64,000 nt of DNA from Gordonibacter pamelaeae (GTDB lineage Bacteria; Actinomycetota; Coriobacteriia; Coriobacteriales; Eggerthellaceae). Numbering within the stretch: position 1 is the first letter of the stretch; the number at the start of each line of letters is the position of its first letter. The stretch lies in the NCBI RefSeq assembly GCF_042665095.1, contig NZ_JBHTBV010000007.1; one strand, 5' to 3'. Under the pieces are notes generated by a model. It was not told where the DNA came from, made no database searches, and worked only from the letters and a program-made list of their open reading frames with translations. Of this stretch, positions 1 to 8,764 are shown piece by piece. The position numbers and the translations under genes are program-made.

Positions 1-180
1 TTGCAAAACGTCCGGCTAACTGCGCAAACGCCTATCTAGGAGAGAACGTTCGGATGACATCGCAATTCAACCCGTATGAGGGGAGATTGGGTGAATGTGT
101 AGTAATTTTGTCGAAACAGTCGTTTTAAAGCTTACGAACGCAGGATTGAGGGCCTTTGGGGCCGGTTATGGACACGGGCG
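1..180. other. Intergenic stretch downstream of the DUF721 gene
   Basis: No gene or RNA can be supported here. In related genomes gyrB follows the DUF721 gene, so this is probably the recF-DUF721 to gyrB spacer, with gyrB beyond the left edge. That last point is inference from synteny only. Confidence 0.4.
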
Positions 181-792
181 TCACTTCCGCCCCTCCTCGC
201 CGTCGCTGCGGGCGGCGCTGGCCAGCAGGGCGCGGTAGAGGGCCCGGCGCACCGCGGGGTCCTCCACGTGGTCGGCGCTCTGGTGCACGGCGGCCAGCTG
301 CTCCTCCGTGAGCGCGCGGGCCGTGCGCGCCGGGCGCACGAAGGACGGTGCCGGGCCGCCGGGCCGCGCGGGCTCCTCGCGGAAAGGGTGGCGGTTCTTC
401 ATGTCGCGGGTCGAGGGCAGTATCCGCAGCGCCTCCACGTCCTCGCCCTGTTCCTTGAACTTCATCTTCAGCAGCTCCTGGCGGTTGTCCAGCTCGGAGC
501 GCACCATGCTGTCGTCGCAGTACACGGCCAGCACCTTGCCCTCCACGGGCCCCTGCGTCTCGCTGCGCGGGCGGTCGAAGCGCCGCAGGTTGCCGCCTTG
601 CTCGCCCGACATCACGTACACGCTGTTCGTGTGGTCGAGCACGAGGGCCGCCGAATCGCCGCCGAACACGGCAGCGACGGCGTTTTTCCAAAGGTCGTTC
701 ACCTCGGCGAAGCGCAGCGCTTCGGCGCCGCCGGGGTTCTTCTCCTCCAACAGCGCCTTCAACCGGTCGAGGTCCGCCTTGAGCTTCCTCAT
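181..792 (-). CDS. DUF721 / DciA-like protein
   Basis: A 203-aa protein of the DUF721 (DciA-like) family, whose DciA members help load the replicative helicase. The N-terminal half has the family pattern of a Trp near the start of the fold (LWKNAV), a central strand region and LAVYCDDSMVRSELDNRQ, matching the conserved 'V.v.ds.w..eL' stretch. The C-terminal third is charged and probably disordered. The reading frame stays open further upstream inside recF, but the ATG at 790-792 overlaps the recF stop (ATGA), which argues for translational coupling and this start. Placement after recF is typical for Actinobacteria. Helicase loading is family inference. Confidence 0.8.
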   Translation of the reverse strand: MRKLKADLDRLKALLEEKNPGGAEALRFAEVNDLWKNAVAAVFGGDSAALVLDHTNSVYVMSGEQGGNLRRFDRPRSETQGPVEGKVLAVYCDDSMVRSELDNRQELLKMKFKEQGEDVEALRILPSTRDMKNRHPFREEPARPGGPAPSFVRPARTARALTEEQLAAVHQSADHVEDPAVRRALYRALLASAARSDGEEGRK

Positions 793-1922
793 CGCGCGCC
801 CTCCCCCGCCGCCCCGTTCCGCGGCAGCTCCACCACGCGGGCGCGGGCGAGCAGGCCCTCGTCGAAGTAGGCGAGGTTCGCGGTGGTGATGAACGTTTGG
901 ATGTCCCCCTCGATGAACGATACGAGCGCGTTGCGGCGCCCGGCGTCGAGCTCGCTCATGACGTCGTCCAGCAAAAGCACGGGCTTCTGCCCCAGTATCT
1001 CTTGGATGAGCGCGGCCTCGGCCAGCTTGAACGCCAGCACGATGGAGCGCTGCTGGCCCTGGCTTCCGTAGAGCGCCGCGTTGCGGCCGGCGACGAAGAA
1101 CTCCACATAGTCGGCGTGGGGACCCACGAGCGCCCGCCGTCGGGCGCGCTCCTCGTCGCGGCGGCGGGCGATCTCGGCCTGGAGCCGGCCGCGCGCCTCG
1201 TCGCGCCCGAAGGCGAACGTGGCCGGGAGGTCCGGGTCGTGGGGTTCCCACGACGGCACGTAGCCCATCCGCAGCTCCTCGCGGCCGTCGGCGATGGCGG
1301 CGTAGTAGTCGGCCACGCGGGGCGCCAGCTTCTCCACGAGTGCGGAGCGGTAGCACGCCAGCTGGGCGCCGCACGTCACGAGCGTCTCGTTGACGCTCGC
1401 CACGAGCTCGGGCGGCGCGTCGTCCTTCAACAGGCGGTTTTTATAACGCACCACCTTCTCGTAGTCCTTCTTTATGACGTAGTGGTTCGCCGAGAGCTGC
1501 GAGCCCAACGCATCGAGGGCGGCGCGTTTCACCGCGGACGCCCCTTTCGCCAGCTCCAGGTCGTCGGGCGTGAACGTCACGGAGGGGACGAGCCCCTTGA
1601 GGTCGGCCGTGCGCTTCCCCTTCCCGTTCAGCAGGTAGCGTTTCTTCCCCTCGCTCACCTGGAGCGAAAGCGCGAGTTCCCGACTGCCGTCGGTCACGTC
1701 CGCATCGAGCCGCGCGAACCCGGCGCCTTGTCGCACCATCTGATCCAAAGAGGGGCGGCGGAACGACTGCAGCGCCGTGAGCAGCTGGACGCCTTCCACC
1801 ACGTTCGTCTTCCCCACGGCGTTCGGGCCCACGAGCACGGTCAGCGGGCCCAGGCCCGCCAACTCGAAGGACTCGTAGTTCCTGAAGTTGCGAAACGCTA
1901 TGCGTTCGATGCGCAGGTCCAT
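789..1922 (-). CDS. recF: DNA replication and repair protein RecF
   Basis: RecF is an SMC-like ATPase that binds gapped DNA and helps RecOR load RecA. The protein is 377 aa, the normal length. The N-terminus MDLRIERIAFRNFRNYES and Walker A GPNAVGKTNVVEG (about residues 32-44) are typical. The C-terminal half has the ABC-type signature region with GSQGQQRS and Walker B PVLLLDDVMSELD followed by GDIQTFITT. The gene starts 25 nt after dnaN and overlaps the DUF721 gene by 4 nt, so dnaN-recF-DUF721 is one transcription unit. Confidence 0.97.
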   Translation of the reverse strand: MDLRIERIAFRNFRNYESFELAGLGPLTVLVGPNAVGKTNVVEGVQLLTALQSFRRPSLDQMVRQGAGFARLDADVTDGSRELALSLQVSEGKKRYLLNGKGKRTADLKGLVPSVTFTPDDLELAKGASAVKRAALDALGSQLSANHYVIKKDYEKVVRYKNRLLKDDAPPELVASVNETLVTCGAQLACYRSALVEKLAPRVADYYAAIADGREELRMGYVPSWEPHDPDLPATFAFGRDEARGRLQAEIARRRDEERARRRALVGPHADYVEFFVAGRNAALYGSQGQQRSIVLAFKLAEAALIQEILGQKPVLLLDDVMSELDAGRRNALVSFIEGDIQTFITTANLAYFDEGLLARARVVELPRNGAAGEGAR

Positions 1923-1947
1923 GGGGCGAAGGGGCGCGGCGGCGCGC

Positions 1948-3048
1948 CTAGGCGATGCGCACCGGCATGACGAGGTACAGGAAGTTCTCCGGCTCGGCGG
2001 CCTTGAAGATGCCCGGCTTGAGCGACGACTGCACCTCCAGGAACACCTCGTCGGTGCCCACGGCGGCCAGGCCGTCCAGCAGGTAGGCGTAGTTGAAGGC
2101 TATCTCCACGTCCTCGCCCTCGCCGGCGCATGCGATGGTCTCCTGCGCCGAGCCCACGTCCTGGGCCACGGACGAGAGCTGCGTGGTCTGCGAGGCTATG
2201 TTGATGTCGAAGCGCACGGGCGACGAGGCCTGGCCGAGCAGCGACGCGCGCTTCACGCCGGCAACGAGGTGCTCGACCGGCATGCTCACGCGGGTGCTGT
2301 GGGAGTCGGGCAGCAGCTGGCGGTAGTTCGGGAAGTTGCCCTCGATGCGGCGGTTCACGAACACCGTATCCTGGTAGGTCACGACGATCTGGTTCTCGGC
2401 GAGCGCGAACGACACGGGCCCGTCGGTCTTCGGCAGGGCGGCGATGTCCTGCAGGAACGTGCCGGCGATGACGGCCTGGAACTCCTCGCCCGCGTACTCG
2501 GGCAGCTCCGCCTCGGTGATGGCCAGGCGGTACGAGTCAGTGGCCACCATCTTCAAGCGCCCGTCCTCGATGGTGATGAGCACGCCGGTGAGGATGGCGC
2601 GGCTCTCGTCCTTCGACACCACGCGCGCCACCCGGCGCACCATAGAGGCGAACTGGGCGAACGGGATGTCCACACGCTGGGTCACGTCCACGTGCGGGAA
2701 GGCGGGGAAATCGTCGGGGTTGAGCGCCTTGATGGAGAACGAGGCCGTGTCGCAGGTGATGACGGCGTTCTCCTCGTCGGCCTCCACGTGCACGGCGGCG
2801 TCGGGGAGGTTCTTCACGATGTCGGCGAACAGCTTGCCGGGCACGACCGCGCGGCCGGGCTGCTCCACGAGGGCGGCCACCGTATACTGGACGGACAGCT
2901 CGAGGTCCGTCGTCTGCAACGTGAGGGAGTCGTTGTCTGCCTCCAAGAGCACGCCGGAGAGGATGGGAAGCGTCGAGCGCGTGGCCACGCCCTTGAGCAC
3001 CACGCTCAAGGCGTTCTGGAGTTCCGATTGGTTGATGCTGAATTTCAA
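1948..3048 (-). CDS. dnaN: DNA polymerase III beta subunit (sliding clamp)
   Basis: The ring-shaped processivity clamp for DNA polymerase III. At 366 aa it covers the three repeated clamp domains, starting MKFSINQSELQNALSVV and ending in the characteristic YLVMPVRIA. The start codon is TTG (3046-3048), preceded by an AAAGGGAA ribosome-binding sequence. A 679-nt gap with DnaA box, AT-rich tract and parS sites separates it from dnaA, so dnaN is probably transcribed from its own promoter rather than simply by read-through. Confidence 0.98.
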   Translation of the reverse strand: MKFSINQSELQNALSVVLKGVATRSTLPILSGVLLEADNDSLTLQTTDLELSVQYTVAALVEQPGRAVVPGKLFADIVKNLPDAAVHVEADEENAVITCDTASFSIKALNPDDFPAFPHVDVTQRVDIPFAQFASMVRRVARVVSKDESRAILTGVLITIEDGRLKMVATDSYRLAITEAELPEYAGEEFQAVIAGTFLQDIAALPKTDGPVSFALAENQIVVTYQDTVFVNRRIEGNFPNYRQLLPDSHSTRVSMPVEHLVAGVKRASLLGQASSPVRFDINIASQTTQLSSVAQDVGSAQETIACAGEGEDVEIAFNYAYLLDGLAAVGTDEVFLEVQSSLKPGIFKAAEPENFLYLVMPVRIA

Positions 3049-3258
3049 GGCGTTCCCTTTCTCTCACCTATGCGCGTGCGCAGTTCCATCCAGTATGGCA
3101 AACATCATGTCCCGTTGCGCTGCCATTATAAATTCTCCCGCTTATTTTGCCGATCGGTTTCGGCCGCCTGCGGCGCACCCGCCGCGATTCTTCTCTTTAA
3201 AGGTCTTCCTTTAATTTATCTGAGTTTTTAATAATGATAATAATAAGGACGGTGGATT

Positions 3259-3267
3259 TGTGGATAA
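3259..3267 (-). promoter_or_regulatory. DnaA box
   Basis: TGTGGATAA is the exact complement of the consensus DnaA box TTATCCACA. It sits about 15 nt from an AT-rich tract (3208-3245) that could act as the unwinding element. Confidence 0.7.
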
Positions 3268-3487
3268 CTCACATCGCCCCTCTTCAACATCCCTTTTTAT
3301 TGCCATTTCTTACGTGGAGGGTACGTACCCTCCCTCAACATCTTTTATCGCTTTCATTATCTTTCCCAAGCGAACCGGTGGTTTTCATCAAGTTGCCAGT
3401 CATCTTTCAGTCATCTTTCCGCCGAACGATCGTTCGTGCTTTGCCCGCTCGCGGCTTCGGGGTTCCATGAAGACCTCCAAGCCCGAA

Positions 3488-3503
3488 TGTTTCACATGAA
3501 ACA
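3488..3503. promoter_or_regulatory. parS: parS-like site (variant)
   Basis: TGTTTCACATGAAACA differs from the parS consensus at one central base, so the centre is no longer a perfect palindrome. It may bind ParB more weakly. Confidence 0.65.
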
Positions 3504-3543
3504 TTCACATTAATCCGGAGGGGACGTCCAGGCAGATTGCCTA

Positions 3544-3559
3544 TGTTTCACGTGAAACA
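3544..3559. promoter_or_regulatory. parS: parS site in a 32-bp palindrome
   Basis: Perfect TGTTTCACGTGAAACA. The palindrome continues on both sides to 3536-3567 (flank ATTGCCTA and its complement), well beyond the ParB consensus. Confidence 0.9.
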
Positions 3560-3654
3560 TAGGCAATGATCAGGCAGGTGAATTCAGACGAACCGATTGT
3601 GTTGTGTGCGAACCGCGACTAACGTGCCAAGGTCAGCCGTGCCCACCATCACGA

Positions 3655-3670
3655 TGTTTCACGTGAAACA
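3655..3670. promoter_or_regulatory. parS: parS site
   Basis: Perfect 16-bp parS between dnaA and dnaN, 57 nt beyond the 3' end of dnaA. Bound by the ParB encoded at 11765-12826 (inferred from the consensus). Confidence 0.9.
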
Positions 3671-3727
3671 TTCAGCAGGGTCTCGCTTTCCCTCTGCTCC
3701 CCCTGCTTTCCCGCGGTTTATGGGAGC

Positions 3728-5332
3728 CTATATCTCGCGGATAAGCTGCTTCAGCGTTTCCAGTTCCTCGCGCAGCTCGCGGCTCTCTTTCATCTTCTCC
3801 TCCACGTTGGTCACCGAGTACATGACGGTGGAGTGGTCGCGGTTGAACTTCTTGCCGATGTCGTTGAACGGCAGGTCGAGCATCTGCCGCGACAGGTAGA
3901 TGGCGATCTGCCGCGCGTAGATGATGTTGCGCGTGCGCTTCTTCCCCACCAGGTCGGCGTGGCTCACCTTGTAGAACGTCTCCACTTCCTTCTGGATGTC
4001 GGCGATGGTCAGCCGCTTCGACGGACCGCCCGAGAAGTGGTTCTCCAGCAGGCTGCGCACGTCGTCCAGGCTCAGGTCGGGCTGGTTGAAGAACGTCATC
4101 TGGTAGATCACCTTCGTCACGGCGCTCTTCAGCTCGCGGATGTTGGAACTGGAGCTCTCTGCGATATACATCTGTATGTCGTCGGGGATGGCGAAGCTGG
4201 CTTTTCCCTCGGTGGCCCGGTACTCGTCCACGAAGCTCTTCACGATACCGAGCTTCGTCTCTATCTCGGGCGGCTGGATATCGAACGTGCCGCCGGAGTT
4301 GAAGCGGCTCTTGTAGCGCTCGTCGATGTCGATGTTCTTCGGCGCGCGGTCGGCCGAGAGCACCACCTGGCGTCCTTGTCCGGTGAGCTTGTTGAATATC
4401 TGGAATACGATGTCGAGCGTCTGCTTCTTGCCCTGCAGGTACTGCACGTCGTCGATGAGCAGGACATCGGCTTCCTCGTAGCGCGTCTTGAAGTTCTTGT
4501 AGCTGGATTTCTCCTTGTCGTGCGCGGCGCTCGCCTCCATGTAGTCGGAGAGCAGCTCGGCCGAGTCCACGTAGATGGTGGAGAGGTTGGGCATGGTCTC
4601 GTGCACGTAGTTCTGGATGGCGCGGAGCAGGTGCGTCTTGCCGAGGCCCGACTTCCCGTAGATGAACAGGGGGTTCAGATGGGCCTTGCCCGGCATCTCG
4701 GCCACGGCCACGGCCATGGAGTACGCCATGCGGTTCGAATCGCCGATGACGAAGTTCTCGAACGTGAGCGTGGACGTGGGCCTGTCGGGCCCGTCCGTCT
4801 CGTCCTCGTCGTAGGGGTCGCCTTCCAGCTCCTCGCAGCCGCGTGCCTCGTAGGCGGCTGCAGCGTGGGCGGCGCGGGGCGCCTGCTCGGTTGCGGTCTG
4901 TTGGACGGCAGGTTGGACGACGGCGGGCTCACCCGCCGCCGCATGCCCGCCATCGCTTGCGGGCGTTCCCGTTGCCGCACCGGCCGACGTCGCCGGGGCG
5001 GCCGGTGCGCCTGCTGTCGAAGCACCAGTCGCCGGAGCCGGGGCGGCAGGGTTGGCTCTGGCCGCTTCCGCCGCGATGTCCACCTCGATGAGCACCGTGA
5101 ACGCCGTGCGGTACAAATCCATGAGCGCCTGCTTGATGAAGTCGACGTAGTGCCGCTCGATCCAGGTCTTGATGAAATCGTTGTCGGCCGTGAGCATGAG
5201 GAAATCCTCGCTCATCGCCTGGGGCTGCAGCCGCGAGAAGAAGGCGTTGATCTGCGAAGGGTCTATGTTGTTGTAGCTTTTGACCTGGTCGCACACTGCG
5301 CGCCAGACTTGCTCGAGCTTTTCGCTTTCCAT
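3728..5332 (-). CDS. dnaA: Chromosomal replication initiator DnaA
   Basis: AAA+ initiator that binds DnaA boxes and opens oriC. The 534-aa protein has an N-terminal helicase/DnaB-interaction domain (ending near residue 95) and a long Ala/Pro/Gly-rich acidic linker (about 95-195). The AAA+ core has Walker A KSGLGKTHLLRAI and Walker B DVLLIDDVQYLQGK, and the C-terminal domain IV carries the DnaA signature NRDHSTVMYSV. The ATG at 5330-5332 follows GAGGGGAATGCC, a good ribosome-binding sequence; an upstream in-frame start is less likely. The unusually long low-complexity linker is common in high-GC Actinobacteria. Confidence 0.98.
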   Translation of the reverse strand: MESEKLEQVWRAVCDQVKSYNNIDPSQINAFFSRLQPQAMSEDFLMLTADNDFIKTWIERHYVDFIKQALMDLYRTAFTVLIEVDIAAEAARANPAAPAPATGASTAGAPAAPATSAGAATGTPASDGGHAAAGEPAVVQPAVQQTATEQAPRAAHAAAAYEARGCEELEGDPYDEDETDGPDRPTSTLTFENFVIGDSNRMAYSMAVAVAEMPGKAHLNPLFIYGKSGLGKTHLLRAIQNYVHETMPNLSTIYVDSAELLSDYMEASAAHDKEKSSYKNFKTRYEEADVLLIDDVQYLQGKKQTLDIVFQIFNKLTGQGRQVVLSADRAPKNIDIDERYKSRFNSGGTFDIQPPEIETKLGIVKSFVDEYRATEGKASFAIPDDIQMYIAESSSSNIRELKSAVTKVIYQMTFFNQPDLSLDDVRSLLENHFSGGPSKRLTIADIQKEVETFYKVSHADLVGKKRTRNIIYARQIAIYLSRQMLDLPFNDIGKKFNRDHSTVMYSVTNVEEKMKESRELREELETLKQLIREI

Positions 5333-5430
5333 GGCATTCCCCTCGTGAGGAGGTTTCACTTACGGTAGTTCGGACGGTCGGCCCGCTCGGCCGCCGCCCG
5401 ACGCGGCGGGCATCCGTCCCTTCGTGGCGA

Positions 5431-6279
5431 TTATAGCGAATTCGCCACGTGGAAGCCCAGATCGGTCAGAATGCGCTTCTGTCCGGCGGTCTTCTCTATG
5501 AGGCCGGCCTCCTCCAGCTTGGAGAGCGTCACGTACGTGCTCGACTGGGGCACGCCGGTGAGCCGCGCCAAGTCGGTGACGCCCAGGGCGCCCTCGCTCA
5601 AGAAGATGGGCAGGAAGTCGCGCTCGCGTTGCGAGAGCGGCGGCAGGGGCGGCATCGCCGGCTGCGGTGCGCGTCCCCCCTTGCCGCCCATGGCAGGTCG
5701 ACGCAGGTCATAAGGTGATTCCTGCGCGTAGGCAGCTGCCGGCTCCTCGTTGCTTTTCAGGCTGATGGTGACCACCGCGCCGGTACCCAGGTTGTCCTCG
5801 ATCGAGATGGTGCCGTGCGAGAAGTCCAGGTATTCCTTCACGATGGGAAGACCCGACCCGACACCGCGGATATAGTGCTTCATCGGCTCGATAGCCGACG
5901 TGAAGCCGGGCAGCTGCGCCTTGTCCTTCATCATGATCCCCGGCCCTTGGTCGGCGAACCTGATGGTGTTCCCCTCGTCAAGGATGGAGACGATGATCTC
6001 GGCGAACCGCGCATGTATGAAGTTCTCCGACACCTCGCGGATAACGGTGTAGGGAATCGTGCCGCCCGCCATCTTCGCTTGCTCGTAGATTTTCGAAGCG
6101 AGGTGCTCGATGAAGTCCGCCGTGGGCGCTGGCTGGATCTCGGTGATGCGCGGCGCGCTGCGGAGGTCGTCGTACTGTGCTATGCGCGCAACGGTCTGCA
6201 CATAGGTATAGTCGAACGGACCGGCGCTGCCATCAGCGGGTTCATTGCCTTGGTTTGAATGTTCAATCTGGTCGTTCAA
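5431..6279 (-). CDS. GHKL-type ATP-binding protein fused to a winged-helix domain
   Basis: A 282-aa protein with two parts. Residues about 45-180 form a histidine-kinase-like ATPase fold, with N box SENFIHA, G1 box DQGPGI and G2 box GVGSGLPIVKEYL. A Gly/Pro-rich linker leads to a C-terminal winged-helix domain (about 215-280, VTDLARLTGVPQSSTYVTLS). No phosphoacceptor His or transmembrane segment is visible, so it is more like an anti-sigma or regulatory ATPase than a sensor kinase. The start is TTG at 6277-6279, because no in-frame ATG lies near. It sits upstream of dnaA in the same direction and directly beside the candidate origin. Function unknown. Confidence 0.75.
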   Translation of the reverse strand: MNDQIEHSNQGNEPADGSAGPFDYTYVQTVARIAQYDDLRSAPRITEIQPAPTADFIEHLASKIYEQAKMAGGTIPYTVIREVSENFIHARFAEIIVSILDEGNTIRFADQGPGIMMKDKAQLPGFTSAIEPMKHYIRGVGSGLPIVKEYLDFSHGTISIEDNLGTGAVVTISLKSNEEPAAAYAQESPYDLRRPAMGGKGGRAPQPAMPPLPPLSQRERDFLPIFLSEGALGVTDLARLTGVPQSSTYVTLSKLEEAGLIEKTAGQKRILTDLGFHVANSL

Positions 6280-7123
6280 TGGTGTTCCGTTTTTCAGATT
6301 CGATATTCAGCATTTTTCAAAGATATTCAACGGCATTGTACCTTTTTTTCATGCGCGAATCTATTCACCTGCGGAATTCATGGATTGAATTTGCTTTCAT
6401 TCATCTTCGGATGAAAATGAAAGCAATGACGAAGAGGGCTTTTCAGGGTTTTCAACATTTTATTCAGAAAAAGTGGAAAACCGCGAACGAGGTTGAATGA
6501 AGGATTCTGGAAAACGTTGAAAAGCGCCTGAATTGTTGAAATTTCCGTTGACTTGCGAGAGAAAAAGGTTTCCCCAGATGGGATTCATCTACTCTTGTGA
6601 ATGGTGTCGATTCGGTGTAAGGAACATAGCGATACGGCAACTTCTGTAAATAATTCGTACGGTGACTCGGTAAGAAATACCTGATCAAGAGCTTGTTTAA
6701 TAAGAGTGGAAACCAAAATGGCTGATAGGGCCTTTGTAAATTCCTTTTAAACGCACTCTTGACAAACGGCTGTCATTAGAGATTTCCACAATGGTCGCCG
6801 AATGAAACTGCAGTTTTCCCCATTTTCCACAATCTTACGGTTACTTCGCGCACTAATCTTGATCGGCATTGTTGGGAAAAAGCAAGGGCGGGCGTCCTAT
6901 CATGGGTTTTCCCCTTTCAAGAGTTGTGAACATGGCATGGAGGTGAACAGGTGTTCTTTCCTTAAGTGGAAAACCCGGTTCGGGCGGGCCCCATGACTCC
7001 GTTGTTTCCGAAGGGCCCCTCCTTCGATTTATTGCCGCTGCTTTAGGGAAAAGCGCTTGACGGCACAGCAACATGATATATACTTTGGAAGTTGCTCTTG
7101 AAAGTATCGAAAGGGAAATGACC
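6280..7123. other. Divergent AT-rich gap, candidate main oriC lobe
   Basis: This 844-nt gap separates all the leftward genes (dnaA side) from the rightward rpmH operon, which is where replication forks should diverge. It is clearly AT-richer than its neighbours and repeats TTTTCCACA-like and GTGGAAAAC-like words, for example at 6823-6831, 6782-6790, 6474-6483 and 6965-6974. These resemble relaxed DnaA boxes. No supported gene lies inside. It should also contain the promoters of rpmH and of the ATPase-HTH gene. Confidence 0.6.
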
Positions 7124-7258
7124 ATGAAGCGCACGTATCAACCTAACACGCGCAAGCGCGCCAAGTGCCACGGCTTCCGTGCCCGCATGTCGACGAAGGG
7201 CGGCCGCGCCGTCCTGTCTGCTCGTCGCGCCAAGGGACGCAAGCGCCTCTGCGTGTAA
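7124..7258 (+). CDS. rpmH: 50S ribosomal protein L34
   Basis: The 44-aa product MKRTYQPNTRKRAKCHGFRA... is a standard L34, ending KGRKRLCV where others end in RLSA or LTV. It is part of the large ribosomal subunit. The ATG at 7124 follows GAAAGGGAAATG-ACC, a reasonable ribosome-binding sequence. It heads the conserved rpmH-rnpA-yidD-yidC-jag group that marks the origin in most bacteria. Confidence 0.97.
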   Translation: MKRTYQPNTRKRAKCHGFRARMSTKGGRAVLSARRAKGRKRLCV

Positions 7259-7272
7259 CCAGGGGTTCTGGG

Positions 7273-7602
7273 TTGGAGACCATAAAATCCAACACGGAGA
7301 TATCGTCCCTGTTTACCCACGGCAAGCGTTTGCACACGCCTTACCTCACGTTCATCGTGGTACGCAACGAAAAGCAGCACGACCCATCCGGTCGTGCTGC
7401 TTTTATTGCTGGGAAGAAACTGGGGAACGCGGTGTGGAGGAACAGCGCCAAACGGCGCATGCGGGCGGTATGTCGCGAACTTGGCGGCCCTTGGAGGGGC
7501 TACGATGTGATTTTCCTCGCAAAGTCGAACATCGTGCGGGCGTCTTATAGTAAAGTGCTAGCAGCATGTGACGATACGTTGAAGCGAGCCGGGGTGCGAT
7601 GA
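7273..7602 (+). CDS. rnpA: Ribonuclease P protein component
   Basis: Protein subunit that helps the RNase P RNA bind pre-tRNA for 5' processing. The 109-aa product carries the family signature AGKKLGNAVWRNSAKRRMRA (around residues 45-65), the RNR-type RNA-binding helix. I place the start at TTG 7273-7275, because the upstream part of the frame overlaps rpmH out of frame and AGGGG at 7261-7265 is well spaced from this TTG. Confidence 0.93.
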   Translation: METIKSNTEISSLFTHGKRLHTPYLTFIVVRNEKQHDPSGRAAFIAGKKLGNAVWRNSAKRRMRAVCRELGGPWRGYDVIFLAKSNIVRASYSKVLAACDDTLKRAGVR

Positions 7603-7612
7603 GGTTCACGCG

Positions 7613-7855
7613 ATGGGGACGATCTCCGATTTCATAAAACACCTGCCCTGCAAGACTGCGGTGTTTATGATCACGTTCTACCGCGCGGCCATCTCTCCGC
7701 TTTTTCCCTCGTGCTGCCGTTTCACGCCAACTTGCTCTGAGTACGGGATCATCGCGTTTCGGCGCTACGGGTTCTGGAAGGGGCTGAAGCTGACGGTGAA
7801 GCGGATTCTGCGATGCCGTCCGGGAGGCCCTCACGGATACGACCCCGTCCCTTGA
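7613..7855 (+). CDS. yidD: Membrane protein insertion efficiency factor YidD
   Basis: The 80-aa protein has the YidD core: FYRAAISPLFPSCCRFTPTCSEYGI, followed by RYGFWKGLKLTVKRILRCRP and the terminal GGPHGYDPVP. The clustered cysteines are typical. It assists YidC-dependent insertion of membrane proteins and sits between rnpA and yidC as expected, 10 nt after rnpA. Confidence 0.95.
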   Translation: MGTISDFIKHLPCKTAVFMITFYRAAISPLFPSCCRFTPTCSEYGIIAFRRYGFWKGLKLTVKRILRCRPGGPHGYDPVP

Positions 7856-7903
7856 TCGGGAGGATCGTGCGGCTTCTTTGGTATATAGGAAGGAAAAAGC
7901 TAC

Positions 7904-8674
7904 ATGTGGGACGCATTTAAAGATCTGATATTCCAGATCATCCAGTTCTTCTACGACTTCTGCGGGGACTGGGGCCTGGCGATCATCATCGTCACGGTCA
8001 TCTTCCGCGTGCTTATCTCGCCGCTTATGCACAAGCAGACGAAGTCTTCTTTCCAGATGCAGAAGGTTCAGCCTCTGATGAAGGAAATCCAGACGAAGTA
8101 CGCCGATGATCCGCAGCGGCAGCAGGAGGAGATGCAGAAGCTCTACGCCGAGGTGAAGTTCAACCCTCTGGCCGGCTGCCTGCCCATGCTTTTGCAAATG
8201 CCCATCTTCATGGCCTTGTTCCAGGTGCTTTCCGAGATGGGTGCCCGTACCGAGGGCTCCACGTACGAGTTCTATAACTTGGTTCCCAGCCTCGTCGAGC
8301 GGCCTTCCGAGGCGTTCGCCCAGGGTTTTGGAACATTTGTTCCCTATTTGATTCTTATGGTGGTGTTCGCCGGCGCCACGTTCCTCCCCATGGTGCTGCA
8401 GCAGATGAACAACAAGGACAGCGCACAGCGCAAGCAGATGGTGATCATGTCTGCGGTCATGAGCGTGTTCATGCTGTGGATCAGCTGGAGCTCTCCGGCC
8501 GGCGTTCTGCTGTTCTGGGGCGCCTCCTCGCTCATCGGCCTTGGCCAGCAGCAGATCTCCATGCGCATCATGAAGAAGCGCGATGCGGAGGCTGCCGAGA
8601 CCATCGAGGTGAAGCCGATCGAGGTCGACGTCACGCGCAAGGTCAAGAAGCCTCGTCCGACGAAGAAGCGCTAG
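7904..8674 (+). CDS. yidC: Membrane protein insertase YidC/OxaA
   Basis: The 256-aa insertase starts with a membrane segment (ILEs at residues 8-30) and has the YidC core LAIIIVTVIFRVLISPLMHKQTK with its conserved Arg in the hydrophilic groove. The coiled C1 loop MQKVQPLMKEIQTKYADDPQ and the segments NPLAGCLPMLLQMPIF and SPAGVLLFWGASSLIGLGQQ follow. The basic tail (KVKKPRPTKKR) probably contacts ribosomes. It inserts membrane proteins alone or with SecYEG. Confidence 0.97.
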   Translation: MWDAFKDLIFQIIQFFYDFCGDWGLAIIIVTVIFRVLISPLMHKQTKSSFQMQKVQPLMKEIQTKYADDPQRQQEEMQKLYAEVKFNPLAGCLPMLLQMPIFMALFQVLSEMGARTEGSTYEFYNLVPSLVERPSEAFAQGFGTFVPYLILMVVFAGATFLPMVLQQMNNKDSAQRKQMVIMSAVMSVFMLWISWSSPAGVLLFWGASSLIGLGQQQISMRIMKKRDAEAAETIEVKPIEVDVTRKVKKPRPTKKR

Positions 8675-8687
8675 GCCTCGCGCCGAT

Positions 8688-8703
8688 TGTTTCACGTGAA
8701 ACA
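8688..8703. promoter_or_regulatory. parS: parS site
   Basis: Perfect 16-bp parS between yidC and jag; the palindrome extends to 20 bp (8686-8705). Confidence 0.9.
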
Positions 8704-8764
8704 ATGAGGTTTGGAGGATCGGTTTCCCCCGCCTCATTTGGGTTGCCTATCGAAGGAGTCTGCC

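Larger units (their letters stand above)
3049..3727. other. dnaA-dnaN intergenic region, candidate oriC lobe
   Basis: This gap is much richer in A+T than the flanking genes, with an AT tract at about 3208-3245. It holds a perfect DnaA box next to that tract and three parS-like palindromes. No supported coding sequence is present. In many bacteria the origin lies between dnaA and dnaN, so this is one of two candidate origin lobes. Confidence 0.6.

Noticed and set aside
3833..5368. A 511-aa open frame antisense to dnaA, and similar long antisense frames in recF, dnaN, the DinG gene and the ABC genes
   Set aside because: These are third-position GC shadows of well-identified genes; their translations are repetitive in His, Val, Arg and Leu and match no family.
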